DNA of 64,000 nucleotides from Nitrospirillum sp034653275 (lineage in GTDB: Bacteria > Pseudomonadota > Alphaproteobacteria > Azospirillales > Azospirillaceae): NCBI RefSeq assembly GCF_034653275.1, contig NZ_JAYEES010000003.1, forward strand, positions 2,718,204-2,782,203, written 5' to 3'. Shown here in pieces: positions 43,624-53,251 of the stretch. The notes under the pieces are model-generated. The model ran no database searches. It was not told the DNA's origin and worked only from the letters and a program-made list of their open reading frames with translations. The position numbers and the translations under genes were made by a program. Position 1 is the first letter of the stretch; each line of letters begins with the position of its first letter.

Positions 43624-44745
43624 TCAGTCCTTGCCCCGCCCCGCGTCCCCGCCCCGCGCCCAGGCGACGACCTTGCGCATGACGGTGGGCAGGGCCTGGT
43701 CATGGAAATCGGCGGGGGCGCACCACACGCCCTCCACCGCCGCCCCATCGTCATCCAGGTGGCCACGAACGACGGTAAGTTCCAGGTGAAAATGGGTGAA
43801 TGTATGGCGGACAATACCGGGCAGGCGCTGCCAGTCGGCCGCCGCCGGCGCCCAGCCCAGGGCGCGGGTGTAGGCGAGATCCGCACCCGGTTCCCAGGCG
43901 CTGGACGGTACCTCCATCATCCCGCCCAGCAGGCCCGATTCGGGGCGCCGGCGCAGCAGCACCTGCCCTCGGGCGTTGGTCAGCCAGAAGGCCACGCCCC
44001 GGCGGGTGGGCTTGGCCGCCTTCTCCGCCTTCAGCGGCAGCAGCTCCGCCAAGCCGTCGCGCCGGCCCCGGCAGGCCGCCATCCACGGGCACAGCACGCA
44101 GCGGGGGCTGCGCGGGCTGCACAGGGTGGCGCCCAGGTCGAACAGGGCCTGGGTGTAATCGCCCGGCCGCCGGGTCGGCACGAGGGCGGCGGCCAACGCC
44201 TTCAGCTTGGGCTTGGAGCCGGGCAGCGGATCGGTCACGGCATAAATGCGGGACATCACCCGTTCCACATTGCCGTCCATGGCCGTGGCGGGCCGGTCGA
44301 AGGCGATGGCCGCGATGGCGGCGGCGGTGTAGGCGCCGATTCCGGGCAGGTCCAGCAGCGCCGCCTCGTCCGCCGGGAAGCGGCCACCGTGCCGTTCCAC
44401 CACCGCCTTGGCGCAGGCGTGCAGGTTGCGGGCCCGGGCGTAATAGCCAAGGCCGGCCCATTCCTTCAGCACCTCGTCCAGGTCCACCGCCGCCAGGTCC
44501 GCGACCGTGGGCCAGCGGGCCAGGAAGCGCTGGAAATAAGGGCCGACCGTCGCCACCGTCGTCTGCTGCAGCATGATCTCCGACAGCCAGACATGATAGG
44601 GATCGGCCTTCACGCCGGGGGCGGCGCGCCAGGGCAGCACGCGGCGGTGGGCGTCGTACCAGGCCAGCAGATCGGCAGGCTGGGGAGCCGGCAATCCGCT
44701 TCCGGCGGCCGGGGATGCGGCGGAGGATGCGCCTGCGACGATCAT
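43624..44745 (-). CDS. mutY: A/G-specific adenine glycosylase
   Basis: 373 aa from ATG 44745. It removes adenine opposite 8-oxoguanine. The helix-hairpin-helix is LPGIGAYTAAAI. The catalytic Glu lies in SEIMLQQTTVATV and the catalytic Asp in AMDGNVERV. The iron-sulfur loop has the spacing C-X6-C-X2-C-X5-C (CSPRSPRCVLCPWMAAC). The C-terminal NUDIX-like 8-oxoG recognition domain runs from about residue 235. It is divergent from the DUF721 gene, an arrangement common in alphaproteobacteria. Confidence 0.96.
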   Translation of the reverse strand: MIVAGASSAASPAAGSGLPAPQPADLLAWYDAHRRVLPWRAAPGVKADPYHVWLSEIMLQQTTVATVGPYFQRFLARWPTVADLAAVDLDEVLKEWAGLGYYARARNLHACAKAVVERHGGRFPADEAALLDLPGIGAYTAAAIAAIAFDRPATAMDGNVERVMSRIYAVTDPLPGSKPKLKALAAALVPTRRPGDYTQALFDLGATLCSPRSPRCVLCPWMAACRGRRDGLAELLPLKAEKAAKPTRRGVAFWLTNARGQVLLRRRPESGLLGGMMEVPSSAWEPGADLAYTRALGWAPAAADWQRLPGIVRHTFTHFHLELTVVRGHLDDDGAAVEGVWCAPADFHDQALPTVMRKVVAWARGGDAGRGKD

Positions 44746-44864
44746 TGTATGGTCAAAGCCCCTTGCGGCGTGGTTCAACTGGCCCCAAACACTGTTCCGA
44801 GATCGGGGGTCCGGTTCCAGCGGATACGCCGCCCCCGCAACCGTTTCAAGGTCCACCACCACCC

Positions 44865-45356
44865 ATGCCCGGCCCCCGCCCCATTGGCCGCCATCTGAAC
44901 GCCATCGCCGGCAAGGCGCTGGGCCCCCATGGCCCCGCCTTCGCCACCCTGCTGGCCGAGTGGGACGCCATCGTGGGGCCCCGGCTGGCCAGCGTGGCCC
45001 TGCCGCTCAAGCTGCAGTTCCCCAAGGGCCGGCAGGACGACGCCGTGCTGCACCTGGGCGTGGCCGGACCCGCCGCCCTGTTCATCCAGCATGAGGAGCC
45101 GCAGATCCTGCAACGGCTGAACGGCTTCTTCGGTTTCCGCGCCGTGGCGCGGCTGAAGCTGCTGCAGGCGCCGCCGGCCACCAACCGGCGGCGCGACCGG
45201 CCGGCGCCAATTCCCCGCCGCCTGTCGGCGGGCGAGGCGGCGGCGCTGGAAACCCAGACGGCGACCGTGGAAGACGGGGATTTGCGGGAGGCGCTGACCA
45301 GCCTGGGCCGCGCCATCCTGGCCACCGAAAAGCCGGCCGGGTCCCCGAAGCGATAG
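44865..45356 (+). CDS. DUF721 (DciA-like) protein
   Basis: 163 aa from ATG 44865. LAEWDAIVGPRLASVALPLKLQFPK and AAALFIQHEEPQILQRLNGFFGFRAVARLKLLQ (in pieces) follow the DUF721 pattern. Members related to DciA help load replicative helicase; whether this short form does so is not shown. A basic linker (NRRRDRPAPIPRR) and acidic tail follow the domain. It is upstream of the two DsbA-like genes, as in several relatives. Confidence 0.85.
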   Translation: MPGPRPIGRHLNAIAGKALGPHGPAFATLLAEWDAIVGPRLASVALPLKLQFPKGRQDDAVLHLGVAGPAALFIQHEEPQILQRLNGFFGFRAVARLKLLQAPPATNRRRDRPAPIPRRLSAGEAAALETQTATVEDGDLREALTSLGRAILATEKPAGSPKR

Positions 45357-45429
45357 TCTCTCGGACGCGGCTTGCCGGCCCCCGGCGCCGCCCCCTATAG
45401 TCACTACAGTTGGTATCGGAGGAACTAAG

Positions 45430-46299
45430 GTGAACCTACATCTGCGTAATTCGTTGGCCGCCGCCGTGGTGGCCGCCGGCACCATGACCGGTGCCCTGGT
45501 GGCCGGCGCCGCCAGCGCCCAGACGGCGGACGCCCCCGTCACCATCGACGTGGCGGCCGCGACCAGCCCGCGCGTGCTGGGCGACACCAAGGCGCCCATC
45601 GTGGTGGATGAATACGCCTCGTTCACCTGCCCGCACTGCGCCCATTTCGAGGAAGCGTTCCTGCCCCGACTGAAGGCCGACTTCATCGACACCGGCCAGG
45701 TGCAGCTGGTGTTCCACGACTTCCCGCTGGACCAGTTGGCCTTCGCCGCCGAAATGGCCGCCCGCTGCCTGCCGCCCGACCGCTACACCGCAGCCAAGGG
45801 CCTGATCTTCAAGACGCAGGCGCAGTGGGAACACGCGGACGATCCGCTGAAGGCCCTGCAGCAGACCCTGCGCCTGGGCGGCATGTCCGACGCCACCTTC
45901 ACCGCCTGCCTGAGCAACAAGCCGCTGCAGGACTTCATCACCCAGAGCCGGCTGGACGCGTCGGAAAAGCTGGGCGTCGACGGCACCCCGACCTTCTTCA
46001 TCAAGAAGGGCGACGCCGTGGTGGAGAAGATCGACAACCTGCGTGAATACAGCCAGCTGTCGGAAGCGCTGGTGAAGGCGGGCGCCAAGGCCCCGGCCAA
46101 CCCGGCCCCGGCGCCGGCCACCGTCGGCGCGCCCGCCGACCAGGCGGCGACCCCGGCCAGCACCCCCGCCGCCAGCACCCCGGCGGCCCCAGCGCCGGCC
46201 GCGGCCGCCGGCCCCAGCACGGGCCTGATCGTGGGCGGTATCGTCGCCGCCCTGGTCGTGCTGGGCGGCATCTTCATGCTGACCCGCCGCAAGAAGTGA
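45430..46299 (+). CDS. DsbA-family thiol oxidoreductase with C-terminal membrane anchor
   Basis: 289 aa, GTG start with GGAGG ahead. Signal peptide to about residue 31; thioredoxin-fold with active site C67-P-H-C70 (FTCPHCAHFEE) and cis-Pro loop DGTPTFF. After residue about 220 there is a Pro/Ala linker and then one membrane helix ending in RRKK (LIVGGIVAALVVLGGIFML). A C-terminal anchor is unusual for DsbA relatives and would tether the domain to the inner membrane. First of a tandem pair; a role in periplasmic disulfide chemistry is inferred. Confidence 0.9.
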   Translation: MNLHLRNSLAAAVVAAGTMTGALVAGAASAQTADAPVTIDVAAATSPRVLGDTKAPIVVDEYASFTCPHCAHFEEAFLPRLKADFIDTGQVQLVFHDFPLDQLAFAAEMAARCLPPDRYTAAKGLIFKTQAQWEHADDPLKALQQTLRLGGMSDATFTACLSNKPLQDFITQSRLDASEKLGVDGTPTFFIKKGDAVVEKIDNLREYSQLSEALVKAGAKAPANPAPAPATVGAPADQAATPASTPAASTPAAPAPAAAAGPSTGLIVGGIVAALVVLGGIFMLTRRKK

Positions 46300-46410
46300 G
46301 ATCGGCGGCGCCCTGGGGACGGGGATCCCCGGGGCGCCTCCTTGTGCCGGTCTGGTTTGGCCTGGTTTCGTTTAAAGCGGCCGCGTTTTGAAAGTGGGAT
46401 GGAGGGGGAT

Positions 46411-47151
46411 ATGGCAGGGCGTTGGATGCGCGATCGGGCCGGCATGGCCCAGGGCCTGGTCATGGCGATGGTGGCGCTGGCCGCCCCGCTGGTCCTGGCC
46501 GCGCCCGCCATGGCCCAGACAGCCGCGGCCCAGACAGGGACCGCCCCCGCCCCGTCCGCAGGGGGCGGCGCAGGGGGCGGCGCAGCGGGTGGCATCGACA
46601 TCGCCGCCGCCACCAGCACCCGCGCCCTGGGCAGCGGCAACGCCCCGGTGGTGATCGAGGAATACGCTTCGCTGTCCTGCCCGCACTGCGCCCATTTCGA
46701 GGAGACGATGCTGCCCCGCCTGAAGGCGGACTTCATCGATCCCGGCCAGGTGCGCTTCGTCTTCCACGACACGCCCACCAACCGTGTGGGTTATCTGGCC
46801 CACATGGCCACGCGCTGCCTGCCCGTCGGCGGCTATAATGACGCCCGCAGCCTGTTGTTCAGCACCCAGGGCCAATGGCTGGGCGCCAAGGACCCCGAGG
46901 CGGGCTTGAAGGAGATGATGGGCATGGCCGGCCTGCCGGGCCTGGCCTATGACGCCTGCGTCGCCAACAAGCCCCTTCAGGACTATATCGCCGCCAGCAG
47001 CCAGGAGGCCAACCAGGCGAAGATCGAGGTCACGCCCACGGTCATCATCCGCAAGGGCGGCAAGGAAGTGGACCGCATCGCCGGTCCCAACGACTATGAC
47101 AAGCTGGCCGCCGCCCTGGTCAAGGCCGGCGCCAAGGCACCGAAGAAGTAA
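46411..47151 (+). CDS. DsbA-family thiol oxidoreductase
   Basis: 246 aa from ATG 46411 (GGAGGGGG just ahead); ATG 46399 is the alternative. Signal peptide to about residue 36, then a Gly-rich stretch (GGGAGGGAAGG) and the active site C90-P-H-C93. The cis-Pro loop is EVTPTVI. It is a paralogue of the preceding gene (shared EYASxxCPHCAHFEE, LPRLKADFID and NKPLQD), but lacks its membrane anchor. It ends 6 bases before smc and probably shares its transcript. Confidence 0.9.
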   Translation: MAGRWMRDRAGMAQGLVMAMVALAAPLVLAAPAMAQTAAAQTGTAPAPSAGGGAGGGAAGGIDIAAATSTRALGSGNAPVVIEEYASLSCPHCAHFEETMLPRLKADFIDPGQVRFVFHDTPTNRVGYLAHMATRCLPVGGYNDARSLLFSTQGQWLGAKDPEAGLKEMMGMAGLPGLAYDACVANKPLQDYIAASSQEANQAKIEVTPTVIIRKGGKEVDRIAGPNDYDKLAAALVKAGAKAPKK

Positions 47152-47157
47152 GTCCCC

Positions 47158-50100
47158 GTGCAATTCACCAAGCTTCGCATCTCCGGCTTCAAGTCCTTCG
47201 TGGACCATACCGAGCTCCTGATCGAGCCCGGGATGACCGGCATCGTCGGCCCCAACGGTTGCGGCAAGTCCAACCTGGTGGAGGCGTTGCGCTGGGCCAT
47301 GGGTGAGACCTCGGCCAAGAAGATGCGCGGCGAGGACATGGACGACGTCATTTTCGGCGGCACGGCCACGCGCCCCGCGCGTAACCTGTGCGAAGTCGTC
47401 CTGCACCTGGACAGCCCCAACCTGACCGCCGGCACGCCGGGCGTCAAAGCGGACGCGGTCCAAACGGAAATGGAGATCAGCCGCAAGCTGGAACGCGGCG
47501 CGGGCTCCGACTACCGCATCAACGGCCGGCCGGCGCGCGCCCGCGACGTGCAGCTGCTGCTGGCCGACAACGCCTCGGGCGCCCACTCCCCGGCGCTGGT
47601 CAGCCAAGGGCGCGTCGGCGCCCTGATCAACGCCAAGCCAGGCGACCGCCGCCAGCTGCTGGAGGAGGCCGCCGGCATCACCGGCCTGCATTCCCGCCGG
47701 CATGAGGCGGAATTGAAGCTGAAGGCGGCGGAAACCAACCTGACGCGCCTGGACGACGTGGTCGTCACCATGGACGCGCAGTTGCAGAACCTGCGCAAGC
47801 AGGCCCGGCAGGCCGCCCGCTACCGCAACATCTCCGACCACATCCGCCGGGCAGAGGCGCTGCTGCTGCATCTGCGGTGGACCACCGCCACCGCCCAGGT
47901 CATGCAGGCCCGCGCCGGCTTCGACAAGGCGGAGGAGGCGGTGCGCGGCCTGATGCTGGCCGTGACGCAAGCCACCACCAAGCGCACGGATCTCGCCGCC
48001 AGCCTGCCGCCCAAGCGCCATGCGGAGGCAGAGGCCGCCGCCGCCCTGCAGCGCCTGCTGGTGGCGCGGGAGCAGCTGGACGCGGAGGAGCGGCGCGCCA
48101 CCGAGGCCTTGGCCACGCTGCAGCGCCGCCTGGCCCAGATCGAGGGCGACCTGGCGCGCGAAAAGGACCTGGCCGCCGACGCCGATCGCGCCCTGTCCCG
48201 CCTGGCGGAGGAACGCCAGGCCATCACCGACGCGCAAGGGGACGAGGCGGAAAACCAGGAGCTGGCCAAGGCCCGCCTGGAGGAAATCCGCGACACCGTG
48301 GCCAGCCTGGACGCCGAACTGGCGGCCGCCACCGAGCGCCTGGCCGCCGATGAGGCCAAGCGCGCCCAGATCCAGCGCCAGGCCCAGGACCTGGAGCAGC
48401 GCGTCGCCACCCTGCGCCGCCGCGTCGAGGAACACCAGGCGCAGAAGGCGGAGCTGGAGCGCCAGCAGGCCGCCCGCGACGACGTGGCCGAGGCGGAAGA
48501 GGCCATCCACTTGGCCGAGGAACGGCTGGAACTGGCCAAGGGCACGGCGGAGGAGGCGGAGACCGCGAAGGCGGCGGCCGAGCAGGCCGCCAACGCCGCC
48601 CGCGCCCTGGGCACCCAGGAACAGGCCGCCGCCCGCGACGCCCTGCAGCGGGCCGAGGGCGACCGCGCCCGCCTGACGGCGGAGGCCGACGCCATCACCC
48701 GCCTGCTGAAAGCCGGGGCCGGCGACCTGTTCCCGCCCCTGGTGGACGCGCTGAGCGTGGCCAAGGGCTATGAGCACGCCCTGGCCGCCGCCCTGGGCGA
48801 TGCCCTGACCGCGCCCTTGGATGAGGCGGCGCCGGTGCACTGGCGCGCCCTGCCCGCCCTGGGCGCCGTGATCCCCCTGCCCGCAGGGGCGGAGCCGCTG
48901 GCGGCCAGGGTGAAGGCCCCGGCCGCGCTGGACCGCTGCCTGACCCATATCGGCATCGTCGCCGACACCGCGACCGGCACCCGCCTGGCGCCCGGCCTGG
49001 CGCCAGGCCAAATCCTGGTGACCCGCGATGGCGCCGCCTGGCGCTGGGACGGGCACTGCATCGCCGCCGGCGCGCCCACCGCCGCCGCCGAGCGCCTGCG
49101 CCAGCGCAACCGCCTGACCGAACTGACGCAGGAGATCGCCGAGGCCGACGCCGTGGTGGCCGAGGCCCGCGCCGCGCATGAGGCGGTGAAGGACGCGGCG
49201 GAGGAGCGCGTGACCCTGGCGTTGCGCGCCGTGGACCAGGCCTCGGCCAAGGACCGCGCGGCCCGCGACGCCGTCAGCGCCGCCTTCCGCGCCGTGGCCG
49301 ACGCGCGCGCCACCCACGCCCGCGTGGCCCAGGCCGCCGCCGCCCTGGCCAGCCGCCTGGCCGCCCTGTCCGAAACCCTGGGCCAGATGGCGGCGGACCA
49401 GGAGGATTTGCAGGAGCGCTGGGCCGAGGCCCGCGCCACGCTGGAGGAGCTGCCGCCCCCGGGCGAGGGCCGCGAGCAGATCGCGGAGGCCCGCCTGCGC
49501 CTGACCGAGGCGCGCGGCACCCAGGCGGAGGCGCAGAACGCCCTGGACCGGCTGCTGCGCGAGGCGGAGGATCGCCACCGCCGGCTGGACGCCATAGCCG
49601 CCGGGGAAACCTCATGGCGCCAGCGCCGCGACGGCACCGGCGGCCGCCTGGCCGAACTGACCGAGCGCGCCGAGGAGACGCGGGAGGAGCAGGAGCGCCT
49701 GGCCGAACGCCCGGCAGAGATCGAGGAAGAGCGCCTGACCCTGGCCGACCTGATCCATGAGGCGGAGCGGGTGCGCAAACGCGCGGGCGACGACCTGGCG
49801 GAGGCCGAGGGCGCGCTGACCACGGCCGAGCGCACCTTGAAGGAGGCGGAAAACGGCCTGGCCGACGCGCGCGAGGCCCGCGCCCACGCCGAAGCCGCCG
49901 TGGGCTCCGCCCACCAGCACCTGGACACGGTAAAGGAGCGCATCGCCGAACGGCTGGACTGCCCGCCCGAGCAGGTGCTCGCCCTGGCCGGCCTGGACGA
50001 GGGCGAGCCCCTGCCGGAGGCCCATGCCGTGGAGCAGCGCCTGGGCCGGCTGGAGGCCGAGCGCGACAACATGGGGCCCGTCAACCTGCGCGCCGAGCAG

Positions 50101-50697
50101 GAGGTGCAGGAGCTGGACGAGCAGATCGGCGTCATGAAGACGGAGCGGGAGGACCTGGTGTCCGCCATCGCCCGACTGCGCCAGGGCATTTCCGGCCTGA
50201 ACAAGGAGGCGCGCGAGCGGCTGCTGGCCGCCTTCCACAAGGTGGACGCCCATTTCCAGGAGATGTTCACCCAGCTGTTCGGTGGCGGCCGCGCCCAGCT
50301 GAAGCTGACCGATACCGAGGACCCGCTGGACGCCGGCCTGGAGATTTACGCCAGCCCGCCGGGCAAGAAGCTGCAGATCCTGTCGCTGCTGTCGGGCGGC
50401 GAGCAGGCCTTGACCGCCATCGCCCTGCTGTTCGCCGTCTTCCTGTGCAACCCGGCGCCCATCTGTGTGCTGGACGAGGTGGACGCGCCGCTGGACGAGG
50501 CCAACGTGGGCCGCTTCTGCGACCTGGTGGAGGAGATGGCGCGGGCGGGCCATACCCGCTTCCTCATCATCAGCCACCACCGCCTGACCATGTCGCGCAT
50601 GGACCGCCTGTTCGGCGTCACCATGGCGGAGCGGGGGGTGTCGCAGCTGGTGTCCGTCGACCTGGCGACCGCCGAGGAACTCCAAGCCGCCGAATAG
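47158..50697 (+). CDS. smc: Chromosome partition protein Smc
   Basis: 1179 aa, GTG start. The N-terminal ATPase half has Walker A GPNGCGKSN (about residues 32-40). Two long coiled coils rich in Ala/Glu/Arg surround a hinge at about 520-640 (FPPLVDALSVAKGYEHALAAALGDAL). The C-terminal half has signature LLSGGEQALTAIALLFA and Walker B PICVLDEVDAPLDEANV. Full length and intact; it organises and segregates the chromosome with ScpA/ScpB, which are not in this window. The dsbA-like-smc junction is typical of Rhodospirillales. Confidence 0.97.
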   Translation: MQFTKLRISGFKSFVDHTELLIEPGMTGIVGPNGCGKSNLVEALRWAMGETSAKKMRGEDMDDVIFGGTATRPARNLCEVVLHLDSPNLTAGTPGVKADAVQTEMEISRKLERGAGSDYRINGRPARARDVQLLLADNASGAHSPALVSQGRVGALINAKPGDRRQLLEEAAGITGLHSRRHEAELKLKAAETNLTRLDDVVVTMDAQLQNLRKQARQAARYRNISDHIRRAEALLLHLRWTTATAQVMQARAGFDKAEEAVRGLMLAVTQATTKRTDLAASLPPKRHAEAEAAAALQRLLVAREQLDAEERRATEALATLQRRLAQIEGDLAREKDLAADADRALSRLAEERQAITDAQGDEAENQELAKARLEEIRDTVASLDAELAAATERLAADEAKRAQIQRQAQDLEQRVATLRRRVEEHQAQKAELERQQAARDDVAEAEEAIHLAEERLELAKGTAEEAETAKAAAEQAANAARALGTQEQAAARDALQRAEGDRARLTAEADAITRLLKAGAGDLFPPLVDALSVAKGYEHALAAALGDALTAPLDEAAPVHWRALPALGAVIPLPAGAEPLAARVKAPAALDRCLTHIGIVADTATGTRLAPGLAPGQILVTRDGAAWRWDGHCIAAGAPTAAAERLRQRNRLTELTQEIAEADAVVAEARAAHEAVKDAAEERVTLALRAVDQASAKDRAARDAVSAAFRAVADARATHARVAQAAAALASRLAALSETLGQMAADQEDLQERWAEARATLEELPPPGEGREQIAEARLRLTEARGTQAEAQNALDRLLREAEDRHRRLDAIAAGETSWRQRRDGTGGRLAELTERAEETREEQERLAERPAEIEEERLTLADLIHEAERVRKRAGDDLAEAEGALTTAERTLKEAENGLADAREARAHAEAAVGSAHQHLDTVKERIAERLDCPPEQVLALAGLDEGEPLPEAHAVEQRLGRLEAERDNMGPVNLRAEQEVQELDEQIGVMKTEREDLVSAIARLRQGISGLNKEARERLLAAFHKVDAHFQEMFTQLFGGGRAQLKLTDTEDPLDAGLEIYASPPGKKLQILSLLSGGEQALTAIALLFAVFLCNPAPICVLDEVDAPLDEANVGRFCDLVEEMARAGHTRFLIISHHRLTMSRMDRLFGVTMAERGVSQLVSVDLATAEELQAAE

Positions 50698-50896
50698 GCG
50701 CAAAAATGTAGCTGTGGCTGGGAGTTAACCCCGTTACCCGCGACAACTGGCGCGCCGGCCCGCAACAGTCGGGCCCTGGCGGGAAGGCGCGCGCTGCACT
50801 ATCTTAAAGAAGGTGGGCCCTAGGGGCGGGGCCCTGGCGGTTGGGGCTTGTTCATCCGGCGGCAGCGGCCGAACCGGAAGCGTGAGGGAGACTGAA

Positions 50897-51397
50897 ATGC
50901 GGTACCGTTCCTTGGCACTCGCGGCGGTGGGCCTGTTGGCCGTTGCCGGTTGCGCCACCAACCCCGACGCCGACCAGGCGGCGTACGCCCAGCGCGCGCT
51001 GATCGGCATGCCGAAGCAGACCCTGTTGTCCTGCGCCGGCGTGCCCACCCGCCAGACGGCGGTCGACAACGTGGAATACTACACCTACTCCAGCGACAGC
51101 CTGCAGACCCGCGTGGGCCCGTCCTACTGGGGTGGTTTCGGCGGTGGTCCGTGGCACCGCGGGTACTGGGGTGGCGCCGATTTCGGCCCCACCGAGGTGT
51201 CGGCCCGCAACTGCAACGCCACCTTCACCCTGAAGAACGGCGCCGTGCAGCAGCTGGTCTACGGCAGCTCCACCGACAGCCCGGCCGGCCGCCTGTCGCA
51301 ATGCTACGCCATCGTGCAGAACTGTCTGCCGCTGGTGCCGCAGCAGCCGGGCCCGGCGGCCTCCGCCGCCACCGGCGTGGGCAGCCACGCCCGTTAA
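50897..51397 (+). CDS. Outer-envelope lipoprotein of unknown function
   Basis: 166 aa. Lipoprotein signal with lipobox LAVAGC. After it ALIGMPKQTLLSCAGVPTRQTAVDNVEYYTY resembles the small SmpA/BamE-like fold start (G-M-x-K-x-x-L-L-x-C-x-G-x-P). A Gly/Trp-rich loop (WGGFGGGPWHRGYWGG) follows, then NCNATFTLKNGAVQQLVYG. Ribosome site GAGGGAGA is about 8 bases ahead of ATG 50897. Envelope-located; function unknown. Confidence 0.85.
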   Translation: MRYRSLALAAVGLLAVAGCATNPDADQAAYAQRALIGMPKQTLLSCAGVPTRQTAVDNVEYYTYSSDSLQTRVGPSYWGGFGGGPWHRGYWGGADFGPTEVSARNCNATFTLKNGAVQQLVYGSSTDSPAGRLSQCYAIVQNCLPLVPQQPGPAASAATGVGSHAR

Positions 51398-51757
51398 GGG
51401 ACCAAACATTGCGCCGCCGCAACAACCCCCGGGTCGCCGGGGGTTGTTGGGTACGGCGGGCCGCGTTCGGTACCCATATCCCTCGACCTATGCTTAAGGC
51501 CCGGCCCTCCGCCGGGCCTGTCGCCGTTTGGCCCATTGCGGACGCGGCGCAACATGACGTTTCATAGTCCCCTGGAAGGAGGGGCCGCCGGTTGCGGCCC
51601 GCTTCCGGAGGGGGCCGTTACCGGTCGACAGAAACCGGCGCTGGTTTCCTTGGTATGAATCCACTGGGCACGCGGAAGACCGGCCCTTGGGAAGCCGGAC
51701 CACCGGGCGCGAGATCGCCCCCGCCCGCGTTCCCCGTGATGAACGGGAGAAGCGCCT
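51398..51757. other. Intergenic region between the lipoprotein and CBS genes
   Basis: 360 bases. It contains the strong stem at 51420-51449; the rest has no supported gene. Short G/C-rich inverted stretches around 51590-51640 are too imperfect to name. Confidence 0.45.
51420..51449 (+). terminator. Terminator-like stem after the lipoprotein gene
   Basis: Perfect 13-bp stem CAACAACCCCCGG/CCGGGGGTTGTTG with loop GTCG, 23 bases after the stop. No T-run beyond TTG within the stem. Confidence 0.55.
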
Positions 51758-52195
51758 ATGCATGTTTCCGGTATCCTGAAGCATAAGGACAGCAGCAGCA
51801 TCATCAGCGCCAAGCCGGGCGACACCATAGAAACGGTGGCCGCCCTGCTGGCGGCCCATCGCATCGGCGCCCTGCTGGTGCTGGACCCCGGCGGCGGCGT
51901 GGCCGGCATCATCTCGGAGCGGGACATCGTGCGCGGCCTGGCGACCCACGGGCCCGCTGTGCTGAACCAGAGCGTGTCGGAACTGATGACCCGCAAGGTC
52001 GTGGCTTGCGCGCCGGGTGACAGCGTCTCCTCCATCATGACCCGCATGACGGAAGGACGCTTCCGCCACATGCCGGTGATGGATGGCGGCCGGCTGGTGG
52101 GCTTCATCAGCATCGGCGACGTGGTGAAGCATCGCCTGGCGGAAGCCACCAGCGAGGTGGAGAGCATGCGCGTCTACGTGGCCGGCGGTTTCTGA
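51758..52195 (+). CDS. CBS-domain pair protein
   Basis: 145 aa, two CBS motifs and nothing else: first around residues 10-65 (DTIETVAALLAAHRIGALLVLD...GIISERDIVRGLA) and second around 78-132 (DSVSSIMTRMTEGRFRHMPVMDGGRLVGFISIGDVVKHRL). Such pairs bind adenosine ligands and act as energy sensors or regulate partners. It stands alone, so no partner can be inferred. Confidence 0.94.
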   Translation: MHVSGILKHKDSSSIISAKPGDTIETVAALLAAHRIGALLVLDPGGGVAGIISERDIVRGLATHGPAVLNQSVSELMTRKVVACAPGDSVSSIMTRMTEGRFRHMPVMDGGRLVGFISIGDVVKHRLAEATSEVESMRVYVAGGF

Positions 52196-52220
52196 GCGGC
52201 ACGTCCCGCGCCTCGCGCCG

Positions 52221-52241
52221 CCCCGGTGTCCCGCACCGGGG
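52221..52241 (+). terminator. Terminator-like stem after the CBS gene
   Basis: Perfect 8-bp stem CCCCGGTG/CACCGGGG with loop TCCCG, 25 bases after the stop. No T-run. Confidence 0.35.
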
Positions 52242-52388
52242 AACGGGGCCTGTTGCGCCCGCTTACAGGACGGTTTGCGACTGCCCTCGCGAGGGATGGG
52301 CGGGTCGCTGTGACGACCATCGCAGCGGCCCGCCGCCCGTTTGGGGAGGCTGCCGGCCCCGCCCCCTCTCAGCGAAAGCCGCCATCCC

Positions 52389-53096
52389 ATGGTGACCGAT
52401 CCCAAAGCCATCGCGCTGTACGCCTGGCCCACGCCCAACGGCCACAAGATCTCCATCGCCCTTGAGGAAATGGGCCTGCCCTATGTCGTCCACCCGGTGG
52501 ACATCGGTGCCGGCGACCAATTCAAGCCGGACTTCCTGGCGATCTCGCCGAACAACCGCATGCCGGCCATCGTCGATCCCGACGGCCCCAACGGCCAACC
52601 GCTGTCGCTGTTCGAGTCCGGCGCCATCCTGATCTACCTGGCGGAGAAGACGGGCCGGTTCCGCCCGGCCGACGCCGCGGTGTGGTATGGCCATGTGCAA
52701 TGGCTGATGTGGCAGATGGGCGGCGTCGGCCCCATGTTCGGCCAGGCCGGCCATTTCCGTAATTACGCGCCCGAGCGTATCCAGTACGGCATCGATCGCT
52801 ACACCAATGAAGCGCGCCGCCTGATCCGTGTCGCCAACACCCAGTTGGCCAAGACGGAATTCCTGGCCGGCGACTACGGCATCGCCGACATGGCGACCTT
52901 CCCCTGGCTGCGCCTGCATGAACGCTACGAGATCGACCTGGCCGACTTCCCGCACGTGAAGCGCTGGATCGACACCGTGGCCGCCCGCCCCGCCGTGCAG
53001 CGCGGGCTGGAACTGTTGAAGGACAAGAGCCGCCCCGCCGGCCAAGCCCTGGATGAGAAGACGCGGGAGATTCTGTTCGGCGCCCGGCAGCGCTGA
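52389..53096 (+). CDS. Glutathione S-transferase family protein (Ure2p/YfcG-like)
   Basis: 235 aa from ATG 52389. YAWPTPNGHKISIALEEMGLPYVVHPVDIGAGDQFKPDFLAISPNNRMPAIVD (in pieces) is typical of the nu/Ure2p-like class, as is FESGAILIYLAEKTGRF. WLMWQMGGVGPMFGQAGHF is diagnostic of YfcG-like proteins. These have disulfide-bond reductase activity with glutathione. Cytoplasmic. Confidence 0.94.
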   Translation: MVTDPKAIALYAWPTPNGHKISIALEEMGLPYVVHPVDIGAGDQFKPDFLAISPNNRMPAIVDPDGPNGQPLSLFESGAILIYLAEKTGRFRPADAAVWYGHVQWLMWQMGGVGPMFGQAGHFRNYAPERIQYGIDRYTNEARRLIRVANTQLAKTEFLAGDYGIADMATFPWLRLHERYEIDLADFPHVKRWIDTVAARPAVQRGLELLKDKSRPAGQALDEKTREILFGARQR

Positions 53097-53251
53097 AATC
53101 CCATCCCCGGCGATCACCGCCGTCGGGCCTCTTCTTCCGGCCTCTTCTTCCGGATAGTGGCGCCTTGACCATGCCGGCGGCGCTGCCATCTACCCTTCGC
53201 GCTCCCGTCCCTGCGGCGGGGGCGCCGCGTGGGTATGGTCAAGGGATGGGC

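Noticed and set aside
46372..49578. A 1068-codon open frame on the minus strand opposite smc and the second DsbA gene
   Set aside because: It mirrors the codon bias of the true genes (G/C third positions create antisense open frames), has a Gly/Leu/Gln-rich random composition and no recognisable domain. Many similar long antisense frames occur throughout the window.
53127..53152. 13-bp direct repeat GCCTCTTCTTCCG, two units, between the GST and DUF3034 genes
   Set aside because: Low-complexity pyrimidine tract; no structure or gene effect.
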